From Pegea sp. RAD2-039 (lineage: Eukaryota; Chordata; Thaliacea; Salpida; Salpidae): 64,000 bases of DNA. The notes beneath the pieces were generated by a model. The model ran no database searches. It was not told the origin of the DNA and saw only the letters and a program-made list of their open reading frames with translations. Both the position numbers and the translations under genes were made by a program. Numbering within the stretch: position 1 is the stretch's first letter; every line of letters begins with the position of its first letter. This document shows positions 22,926 through 32,979 of the stretch, in pieces. Location of the stretch: positions 310,001-374,000 of the forward strand of contig JAQGEQ010000363.1 of NCBI GenBank assembly GCA_034620365.1, read 5' to 3'.

Positions 22926-25900
22926 TTAGCAAACTCTACTAATACTTCCAATTGTACTGGTCTTGAAGATATGGTACTTAGTGATAAAATAATCTTCTGA
23001 AATCAAAAATTGATTTATTTTTAAATATCTTTTTAAAAGAATTTAATTAGTAATGCAACAACAAAAAGTTATGACAATTTTATGACATCGTTTTAGGGAA
23101 TTTAAACAATTGTTTCTACAAAGTTAATTCTAGTCATAAGTTTACCAAAGTCACCTGAATGCCAACGAAATGCTGCTGTAATCTCTTCATCAGTATGACT
23201 CCATCCCTTCCAACGACCTCTAATCCGTTTACCTTTTACCTTTGGTTCATACATATTATACTCATCAAGCAACGAATATCTATTTTCTGAGTTCAAATAA
23301 AAAGCCTTTAAAATTGTGAATTTTTCTTTAACGATAAAATGAAGAAAGCTAAAATCTGACATACTTTTTAATAAATAAAATTTATCGTCTTCTCCCAAAA
23401 TAACTGCTGAGTTTTTTTTAGGCAATCCAAACTGTTTTTTCAAGTGACACGGACCAACTTCATGTTTATTGCCAAAAAATCTCCACATGAATTTTTCTAT
23501 TAGTAGGCAGTGCCTTGTGTTTAAGATTTTACAAATTAAATATCAAACAAATGTTTTACTTTTAAAAAGATAGGTTCTGTGGGAAGCTGATGAATAAACC
23601 GCCCCACTAATAGGACCTGCAACATCTTTCCAAAACGAACTTATAGTTCTTTCCTCTTGCTGTTGTCCATTATCATCAAATGTAAAAAAGTAATGTCCTT
23701 GAAAGATATAGACTAGTGACTTTCCATTATCTTTTCAAGACATGGGTCATTAGTTTCATAAATATCATAGCTTAAGTCGCTAACCATAAAAAGCTGCATC
23801 AATAGAATACTGGCGAAGACGGTTGCAAATTTCTTCAAGTTTATTTCTCCGCGTACCTAAGAAATTGTCTATGGTTATTAATCTGCTGACTAATTATCGT
23901 TATCACCATATAATCTTTCAATAGCTTTAATTTCATCTCCAAAAAATTGAAGATCGTCCATTTGTTCGTTGTATATTGGATACATTAAACTCTCTTCTTC
24001 ATTTGATAAAAATAATCCTAATGCATGACCTATAGCATTAATCATGACAACCACCACATGGTTTTCTAAAAATTTCATTTTATCATAATATAAAGTTCAA
24101 GTAAATTTTTCTTGCAAAAAAATCTAAAAATAAATCAACAAACTATTTACCGTTGCATGTAATTAGATTGTCTTCATATATGAATATTTCTCCGTCTTTA
24201 GGAAGGTAAGCTGATGCAAATACTAGAAGAAAAGTTGAAGTATTACAAACGAGTTTATTTAGGTGATTGAATATAAAAAAGTATTTTGTAGTTTGCTTAC
24301 AAAAAAACAATTTGAATATAACTTTTAACAGCAGCCTACTACAAACAATTTGATTATTAAATTGATTTATTTCAACAAACTTTAAACTATTCATAAGGCA
24401 AAGCTTACAATTTTTGTAATGGTCTCTTGAATGATTTAAATATTGGTAATCTTCCCATACTTTGAAGACTATTTTGATATTGGTATCAACAGAACAATCA
24501 ACTCTTGTAAAATCCAGTATAGATACGTCTGTCCAACGATCAAAAGCTCTAAAATTCAACGAATAACTAGTGATTAAGTAAAATTGTTAATTTGAAGATT
24601 AAGTTCAATACGTTTTTACAATTTTACTAAAACTTAAAGCTGAGTTTTGCTTTTAAGCTCTGTGTTTAATGACTGAGAATGCTTCTGTGGGAAAACTAAA
24701 CGGAAAGAGTTCAAATATCCTCTTAAGTAGACCGTCATATAAAGAGTGCTTGTGACACAAACTAAAGTTTAGATTCATAAAGTTCATTCTGTTAATTACA
24801 ATTAGATGTATGCTCAAACATTGTTTTTATATATGACTGGACTACATATTATTTTAGTTTAAAGTTTACAAATTCATAATTTCATAAACAAAGAGAAGAA
24901 TAAATATTCAAAAGATCACAGTGTAAATAATAGATTGTCAACAAATAATTAAATTAAATTGTGTAACGTAAAAATAAACAGAAAAAACAAATTAGAAACT
25001 ATTTAGCTAAACAAATATAAAGAACAGAAAACAGAGACAAAGAGAAATGTTTAAAGGAAACCGTCTTATATCATAACAATATCTAATTAAAACCACTTCA
25101 CTTTCATGTAAGCGACCTTGCCAATAACTCTTCGATTTTTCTGCGGGAAAAATAATGTGGAGAACGTTTTATACAGTATGTGATATGATTGGTATCCCAT
25201 TTTACATCTTCAACTAAAACAACACACAGCATATTCTTATAATTTTGATTTCATATTCAACAGTTTAGAATAAAACTTAAAATCGTGTACTTGTTTTTAT
25301 ATATCGTTTATTTCGGACGTATTTTCTGTTTTTGGTAGGCTCACTTATTTCGTCTGTTCTGCGGTTAATATCTTTGAATAAAAAGTATCAAAATTACATT
25401 AAAAAAACTAAGATGAAATTTTCTTAATATTAGAAAAAACTTCAAACTACCAGTTATTCAAAAACACTGAAAAATAAAAACTGAATTTTCAACAAACATT
25501 CACCATTGGTTGAAGGAAAAACTTTTCTAGGTTTACAGTTTGTAGATGTCATCAGCATCATTGTTTCATAATTTAAAATCCCGAAATCTTGTAATCCGTT
25601 CAAATATTGCCATTTACTAAATTGTACAGCAAAGTAGTTAATCAATTTAAACAAACTACATTTACGACTTACCTCAAAACTTCTTTAAAAGTCATGTTTG
25701 AATAGAAAAAGCTTTTGTCAGACAAAGCGGCGAAGTTTTCCAGACAAATCTAGTGATGAAATGTAAACCAATTATTATTTTTAAATTTTATTATAAGAAA
25801 AATACCTCAGCTTTAACCAAATTTAATTTATTTACAAAATTATTTGCATCTTGTGTAAATATTTGATTTTGCCCATTCAGCTGCAGAAAACTGAACACCT

Positions 25901-25964
25901 TTGAAGGAGATATGACGAATAAAACGGCAACAAGTCTCAACCAGCTCATATCTGCATATTTCAT
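22926..25964 (-). CDS. Matrix metalloproteinase-like protein lacking the catalytic zinc site
   Basis: Secreted MMP-fold protein of 491 residues, a normal MMP length. Thirteen exons join in phase: 25806-25964, 25673-25749, 25504-25616, 25291-25371, 25117-25213, 24409-24548, 24151-24222, 23907-24065, 23785-23856, 23560-23730, 23365-23496, 23155-23286, 22926-22996. Order: signal peptide (residues 1-25), propeptide with YLNGLQDFGILNYET, cysteine-switch region TNCKPRKV (C106, but not PRCGxPD), furin-type site RNKR at 136-139, catalytic fold (VKWDTNHITYCI, ARAFDRWTDVSILDFT), then four hemopexin blades (DAAFYDNGKSLVYIFQG, AAFRWHS) ending in Cys. The zinc motif HExxHxxGxxH reads NAIGHALGLFL (residues 256-266): one of three His remains and the Glu is Ala. 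The structural-zinc segment is also changed (FASAY for AHAF). The Met-turn LMYP persists. No in-frame stop or frame break remains once 50-78 nt introns are placed, so an inactive but maintained protein is likelier than a dead gene. Confidence 0.88.
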
Positions 25965-27903
25965 CAAAATATTTCAAAATTCTGCAAGTATAAAGTTAAA
26001 ACTAACTGTTAAAAACTAGTAATATTAATACTAGACAACTTTAAGAACACATTAGTTAGTTTTTAGTTGATACAGCAGACTTATATATGCTATATAATAT
26101 AATTAATTTGGTAATAAAACCCTTATAATTGCATGCACAACAGGCTAGTAAAAACTCAAGGAAATATTCGATGCAAATAGTTATAAATAAAATCATTAAA
26201 TTAAACATTGCCAATTTTACGAAAAAAATTTAAGGTTAAATATTCTGATTTAATTTTATTAAAAGCTTTCAGGTGTTTGCAAACTTTTTAATTGCTTATT
26301 TACAGTTCATAAATCAAAAATACAACGCAATAAATGTTTCTGTTAATAAATACTTCAAAGTAATACCCGAAATATATTTTTACTCATGGTATTACGCGTC
26401 TAGTTTCTACAACAACTTTTTCATTTTCATAAGATTTTAGAAAGTACATGAATTTAAAACTAGTTGATATGTTTTAAAATGAATAATGCAATACTGATAA
26501 ATGATCATTTTATGTTCTTTATTGAATTTCATAACTTATCGATATTAGTGTGGAAAATAATAGGCATAACTATTTTGAAGCTGGCAGTAAAGATAATTAA
26601 CTGAGTGACAAATAAATTTCTTTACAATAAAAACATTTTACACTAACGAATATACGAATATTTCAAAGACAAAAAACCTTCTAGCTATCATTGATATAAT
26701 TCTAATAATAAGTTCACTTTTAACGGCCAAAATATCCAGTCTAAAGTTTACTTTTTTAAACGTTTTAATCCTGAAAAATCAGTTTACTTAAGTTGGTTTC
26801 AAATGAAAATTAATAAGCTCACAAAAGCTTTTGATAGATTAATTAAACTCTAATTTCCTATCAAGTTCTATTTATTAGTTTTTTTTTGTTTGTTTGAAAC
26901 ATTCTCTTTTTACTTGTTAAATATTAACAATTTAATTTTGATTCGTTGGTTTGTTTTTGTGGGTATTTGAATTAATAAAGTAATTTTTGTTTGTTTTGTA
27001 ATTTGATTTATTTAAACTATCAAACCAAGTTTGCAAACATTTGGGTTTTACATAAAATTTACTTTTTACTTATCAATAGTTAACAGTTTTAAATAGCAAG
27101 ATATCACACGTGTTAAAAAGAACCTTATGAATATAAAACCTATAATTTTCCTTAAAATACATTTATTTAGTAAAACCAGATATTAAGAAACTAAAGTTTA
27201 CAAATCAAAATGTTGTTTTATTAGAAGAGGAAATTTTAACTTAAATAATCAGACAGTAAATGAGTCAATAAAAATATTTGTCTGGAATAAATTATAAAAT
27301 CGAAATTATGTGTTAAATAACTTATTAAACATAATAATTATTTGTTATTTAAACCAACTTCTTTTTACAATTTCAAAATTGTTTGAAAACTAAAAAAATG
27401 ATAGTTAAAAAATATTTTATTCGATTTAAAAAACTGATAAAAGATTTTTCTATATTTATTTGTAATTTTACTGGAAGCACACAAAAATCTGAGTAAGCAG
27501 TAAAGATGAAAATTAGACAATTGAAGGAAAAAATATTTTCTTTAAATATTCTTAGAGCACAAAATGTCCCAACCTAAAACAAACTTTTCTCAAATCTCTA
27601 AAAAATGTCAATTTGAAATCAACCAAATGACTTTATTTTAAATGTTTTTAAAGAAAATAGTTTTCTGCATAACTAACAAGAAAGTTGAGAAGGTATGGTT
27701 CAAGTATTTAGACAGCTGTTAAACTGCAACAAACAATATTTAAAGCATAAAACCAAAAACGTAGAAACTTATAATCAACAACATTTCTCTTTTTATTATT
27801 TGTTGAATCAGTTAAATGAAATATCAATTTTATTTACAGGAATATACAAGTAGAAGAGTACAAGAAGATCTTGTTATTGGAAGAAGAGATGATAACAAGT
27901 AAA
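25965..27903. other. Intergenic, metalloproteinase promoter side to POLDIP3 3' flank
   Basis: About 1.9 kb of AT-rich sequence. The metalloproteinase promoter should lie just above 25964 and the POLDIP3 3' untranslated region just below 27904. No ORF with family resemblance, no RNA gene and no repeat was recognised. Confidence 0.5.
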
Positions 27904-30736
27904 TTAAACTTCAACCACGAATGAAACGGGTCTTAAGTTTGATCTTGTATTAGGACCTGTATTAAACAAAGCTTTCTGTAGAATATCAACCCCCAGATCA
28001 TAAGAGTTAGAACCAGAAAGATTACTTCGGACTCCTATATCAGACATCCAGCTGCAAGTAATGTTTTGTTAGAAGCTGTTGAGTAGAAATTAAAAGAATT
28101 AAAACTAAATGACAGAGATGCAAACATTTTTGTTTACTTATCGATTTTATACAAAACAATTCAATTCTTTATCTGTTATTATCATTTATTGAGATTATAT
28201 CATCAAATATTAGTTGTTGATTCTAATTAACGATAGTTAAGTACAAATAAATTAAGAGTTGGCTGAATGTTTGAACAGTTGGCAACCTGTATCGTGCTTT
28301 ACTCAAAGTATCTTCTCTTCTCTTTATAAGTTCCAGTCTCATCGGTTGACCTTTTATAAAAACACAAAAGTATTTTTATTGTCACAAACATTTACAACGA
28401 CATTTATTATTTATGAAAAAAATCTTCACACAAAAAATAACGATACTTTCAACTATCTTCACAACTATTCAAACCAACCATCTAACTCTCGCCCATCATA
28501 TTTCACAAAAGAAGCTACTGCATCGACATTTCTCACAAATATAACTTTCATTCTTCCAAAGCCCAGTTTCGTCACTTCTTTGATAGGTCCAAGGACACAG
28601 AAAAGCTCCTACCAACACAAGGAGTTTTTTTAAAATGATGATAGAAATTTGACGAGTTAATTGGCAAGCTCACCAAGACATCGTCACGTGACACATCAGG
28701 ATGAAGGTTAGAAACTATAACTTTAGTTCCCTCTAACGGACTACAACAACTTGAAACATTAGCTTGGGTTTTATAGCTCTGTATAAACAATTTTTATCAT
28801 TTCTATATCAAATTAAATTTCTATTTCAACATCAATTTGATTATTAATATAATTTTAAAAATATTAGATAATTACATTAAGTGATTGTCTCAAATCATCA
28901 TATGATCCTTGACTGGATGCTGCAGCTTTTAATATTGATTTGAATTTACTTTGATAGGGTTTAAATCTTACATCTCTACTCAAACGAGTCATCTCTAAAA
29001 TACAAAAACGTTTGTTTGACTTGAACCTAACGAGTGTGAAACACAAAGAAGTCACCTGTTGACTTGTGAAAGCTCTCTGGATACAAGTGGTTTGGTAACT
29101 ATAGAAAAATAATTCAGTTTAAAATGAACAAATTGTTAATTAGTTTAAGATTTACTTGAGCACTTTGGTGTGGTAAACGGTAAGCTATTTGGTTTACATT
29201 TGAGTAATTTGGAATAGATGAAAATGTGTTTGTTGGAATATTTGAAGATTTCTTATTCAAATTTGCATAATCATTTTTAACAGCAATTCGTAACTGCGAG
29301 TCTTTCATGGTGACTTTTGGTTTAACTGTTTTCTGCTAAAAAAAATTATTAAAAGATTATTTTTGATGCACAATCAGTAAAGAAAACCTTTTCTTATTTA
29401 TCGTGTCTCAAACTCTAAGAACATTTAATTTTGTATAAATAAATAATAAGTATTTGAAATGAAACCTGTGTGTCCTCATTAAATTGATTATTATCATGAC
29501 GATTTGAAACAACAAACTTCCAATCTTTCAACGATTCAGAATGCTTACTGAGTGGTTTCATGTTATTGGTATTAAACTAAAAGAAAATAGAAGTTGAACA
29601 TTGAACTAAGATGAAGTGATCAGCGCTTGCTTACTTGTTCGTATCCAACATCACTTCTATTTATCTGATATTTATCAAATTGTTCAAACCTTGAGTTTGG
29701 TTGTTGATAAACATTAGTCGATTTCAGTTTGATATCTCGGTTCAGTTGGCTTTTATCTGAAATGGAAAGAATCTTTAAAAAATCAGACAAATGAATAAAA
29801 ATATATAAACCTGATGTTCGCTTCACATCTGTTAAATATGTTTGAGACTTCTTCTTCTAATAAAAAACTTTTTTTAAATATTTCCATCAACATTATTTTC
29901 AATTTAAAAAATGTATTCTAATAATCTTTAAAAAGCAGTCTTCTAGTAAGGTTTACTTGTTAAACAAACGTTTAATTTCACACAAATACAATAATTATTA
30001 TTATACAGTATCATAATGTTTTGTGTCTACTATAAGAGCTGTATAATTTGTCAGTCATAGTCATTAATTGAATAGAAATTAGAAAAAAAATAGATTAATA
30101 ATATTCAATTACAACTTACAACATGATTTTCATAACTATATGAAGAGTTAATGCACTTCAATTGTCCTACAACAGAAGATTTTTGAGAAGTAGAAAATGT
30201 GTTTGTAGGAATATTTGAAGATTTCTTATTCAAATTCACATAATCATTTCTAACAGCAATTGTCAACTGTGAGTCCTTCATTGTGACTTTTGGTTTAATG
30301 GTCCTCTAAAAAAAATAATTTATTGCAAATAAACATATAAAATTATTATATCAAAGTCAAAACAAATGCATTATCTTTATTATAAACAAATATGTATAAT
30401 TTAAATCAATCTAAATTGAAAAAAAAGCAAACCTGTCCATTAGTTACACACACAAATCCTATATTTCTAGAGTCTAAGTGATTCTTTTCACTTTTATTAT
30501 TTCCAACAATTTTATTTCTTTTGGCATATTCATTTGTAATAGTTTTCCGTGGTTCAGTACTCTTTTCTTTTGCAGGTAATAATGGCTTTGAAAGTAAGCT
30601 ATTATTCATTTTTTTCCTTTTATTAGAAAGTATTTTCTGCCTTGCATCAAATGGTATTTGATTATGATCATTTTTAAGATTAATAAACTTTCTTTCCATT
30701 TTATGAAAAGAACTCTTCTCTAATCCAGTCAGTTTT
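27904..30736 (-). CDS. POLDIP3: POLDIP3/SKAR mRNA-export RRM protein (first exon not found)
   Basis: POLDIP3 (SKAR, PDIP46) is a nuclear RNA-binding adaptor linking the TREX export complex and S6K1. Twelve exons in phase: 30433-30736, 30120-30305, 29811-29856, 29635-29756, 29466-29576, 29156-29335, 29056-29098, 28876-28994, 28674-28778, 28479-28608, 28287-28350, 27904-28051 (about 519 codons). Diagnostic stretches: PFDARQKI near the N-terminus, SPLEGTKVIVSNLHP plus ELFCVLGPIKEV (RRM, almost identical to the human counterpart), the GQPMRLEL exon, and C-terminal DLGVDILQKALF. The exon at 30120-30305 and the exon at 29156-29335 share PKVTMKDSQL and NLNKKSSNIPTNTF, an internal tandem duplication. 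The first listed exon starts in phase 2, so an upstream start exon carrying the expected MADISLDELI-like UAP56-binding peptide is missing from my model. An internal ATG at 30699 is an alternative start. Confidence 0.9.
28683..28692. promoter_or_regulatory. E-box palindrome GTCACGTGAC in the POLDIP3 RRM exon
   Basis: Perfect 10-bp palindrome of USF/TFEB type, here inside coding sequence (codons for SRDD). Two further exact copies occur in the window, at 19369 and 42883. In this copy the sequence is constrained by protein, so the motif may be coincidental. Confidence 0.25.
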
Positions 30737-32673
30737 CTAGTCACAAAAAAAATAATTTAGATTTAAAATATTTTATAACAATCATAAAAAACTTAGAATA
30801 TATTTCTATAAAGTGAAGTTAGCATAAATATGATATAATTAACTTTGTATTATTCATTTTTTGCAGCCATGCCTTATACAAATGATAAATATGAAAAGAT
30901 AATTTTTATAATAGATATATAAATATAAGTAAAATGAAATTAAATAATTTTTTGTGAAATAAAACAACAACAAAATTTAATTAAATCACAAAAATTTTAA
31001 AAAATATTATTAAAGTTCTTATATCTTTTTAAGAAACTAAATAAAATTAATATTTAAGCTTTTAGTTTTGGATAATTTATAAATTAAATAATATTTAATT
31101 TTTTTTTAAATAATTTTAAAAATGTAAAAGCTTGTTTTAATATCTTGATAACTAATAACTTTTATTTAATTTCTTAACCATTTCTTTTATTTATAATATA
31201 TATTATAGAATGAATATTTCTATACAGAATTCTAAGTGTTTTAAATGGAAATAAATAATACAAAAAAGTGATTATTATAGGATAAATTATGTTCATATAT
31301 TTTAAAAACAAAAATATATAATCAATATTTAATATAGCTGCAAACATTCTTTTACTATATCTTACCAATATAATATAGAAATAAAATATTTCTCAGTATG
31401 CAAATAGCTAACAGAATCTAATGTACAATAATGTTATGTATAAGAGCTGTAATAAAATGAAATTTGTTTTTCCTGCTTTTTAGAAGCAAAGATTAGATTT
31501 CAGGGTTAAGTATAATTTGGCTTTTTGTTAAAAATATATCTTGATGCAAAGATTAAAAAACTGATGATAGATATATATAGGAAACGATAGAAGGCCTAGA
31601 ATTCTTAATTAATTATTTTCTATAAACGTCACCTTGTAATTAAGCAAATATTTATGATTTTTACGAGTGTATTATTAAGTAGGGTATAAATCTTGATTCC
31701 TCTTGAGTCAGGCATAGAATTCATTGTCAAAGATATTCTAAAAATTTAAGCTGGTATATTGCTACCTAAAACCCACATTTAAAAAAATCTTGCATATTTA
31801 TTTGTAATTTGTCAATATTCAGATCGAAACTATTCTAAGTTGTTTAAATAATTTCTAGAGTCATACAAGGTATTTTTAGTTCTAAACAAAGATCATATCC
31901 ATTAAAAAAGAATTTGTAACTTGTTTAAATTTTGCTATAACTAAAAATAATTGTTACTTACGGACATTAATTCTAAAAAATGTTTATTCTATAACTATTT
32001 AAAATTTTCTAATCACCTAAAAATTAAGTGCTTACCTTTTTTGAGGATCTGAAAATACTTATGACTGATTTTGTTTTTTAAAAGGATGTACACGATCAAC
32101 GAACTGGACTATTAGTTAGATCGATTAGCTGCTAATCTAAATATGTTCTTTACATGGGAGCTTGCTACAATACGCCACGATCTTAAAGTGTAGAAAATGT
32201 ACTTTACTGCTTCACAGGGCTATAGGAGTAAACTCAGACAGAAAACCTACAATTCAGTGACCTTGACGTGACTGTCCCGGGTCACGAGGCCGTGTGACTG
32301 AACAGTAGATAAAGAGTAAGGACAGTTCAGTACACGCTACTCTTCACTTCAATCCATTTTCATGCCTATTCAGGAAGGAAGTAAAGATGTCAACTTTTTT
32401 CCATCTACAGCTTCGGCTTACGAGGTTCAGTTAAAATAAAGCGCTACTAATACGTACTTACGTACATTTATTATTTACTTACAAGCTCAAGAAACAAGTA
32501 TACAACAAAGAATGTACAATAACATAAATAATTAAAGTAACAATAACAGCAAATGTATCAACAATATCATGAAACAAGCTGTTGTTTAGTTCTCATTTGT
32601 TTGTAAAAAAAATAGGAAACAAAAACTGTTATTTTCAATCTCCATTTTAAAAAAAGTAAAATCAGTCAGATCT
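30737..32673. other. POLDIP3 5' region and CRIPT 3' flank
   Basis: About 1.9 kb. The lower part (30740-31960) is AT-rich and probably POLDIP3 intron 1. On the minus strand small GT-bounded pieces at about 31957 (AATTAATGTCC|GTAAGT) and 32035 (CAG|ATCCTCAAAAAAG|GTAAG) look like start or leader exons but do not fit the next exon phase. The block 32100-32420 is clearly richer in G+C and is the best candidate for the POLDIP3 promoter or leader. Confidence 0.4.
32100..32420. promoter_or_regulatory. Complex, less AT-rich block, probable POLDIP3 promoter/leader
   Basis: Compared with the flanks this 320-nt block has mixed composition, including CCTTGACGTGACTGTCCCGG and a potential stem GTCAC...GTGAC around 32281-32299. 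No ORF of note runs through it and no tRNA cloverleaf was recognised. Its position, between the end of CRIPT and the first recognised POLDIP3 exon on the same strand, suggests a promoter; this is inferred from position and composition. Confidence 0.35.
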
Positions 32674-32979
32674 TCAGCAAGTTGATTGCTTCAAATTCGT
32701 TGTATTAACCATCTTTTTTCCACACATTGCACAAATTCCTTTGACAAAAGCACATCCTTGACAGAAATAAGCACCTGATTGGTGAATCAAGCTTTTACAG
32801 ACTCGACATTTTTTAAATTTTCCACTACTGTAAGGATTAAACCGATTCTTTGATTGCGTCAATAATTTATTTTCATTCAATTTACGACCACCTCCTTCAG
32901 TGATGTTTCTAGCTCCTGCTTTCCAGGGATCAGGAGTAATAACTTTGCTGAGCTTGTGTTGACATTTTTCACAAACCAT
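32674..32979 (-). CDS. CRIPT: CRIPT, cysteine-rich PDZ-binding protein
   Basis: Small zinc-binding protein, 101 residues from the Met at 32979, as in other animals. A Met two codons upstream (32985) is possible but the family starts MVCEKC. CRIPT is known as a PSD-95-binding protein and as part of the minor spliceosome. Four CxxC knuckles are present: CEKC, CRVC, CQGC and CAMC. The hallmark block GARNITEGGGRKLNENK is conserved. There is no intron. The human C-terminus QTSV is replaced by QSTC, which still has Ser at position -2 but ends in Cys rather than Val, so PDZ-domain binding may differ. It lies upstream of POLDIP3 on the same strand, with its 3' end facing that gene's promoter. Identification is firm. 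Confidence 0.96.
   Translation of the reverse strand: MVCEKCQHKLSKVITPDPWKAGARNITEGGGRKLNENKLLTQSKNRFNPYSSGKFKKCRVCKSLIHQSGAYFCQGCAFVKGICAMCGKKMVNTTNLKQSTC

Noticed and set aside
22926-25964. The metalloproteinase locus as a frameshifted pseudogene
   Set aside because: Apparent stops and frame changes between fragments disappear when GT-AG introns (several of 50-78 nt) are placed. The resulting 13 exons sum to 1476 nt in one frame and match the MMP domain order.
28259-28633. 124-codon plus-strand ORF
   Set aside because: It is antisense to the POLDIP3 RRM exons, whose minus-strand reading matches the known protein closely.
31950-32045. POLDIP3 start exon (ATGTCC|GTAAGT) and a 13-nt exon
   Set aside because: Splice-like ends are present, but the phase does not fit the exon starting at 30736 and no SLDELI-like peptide is encoded.
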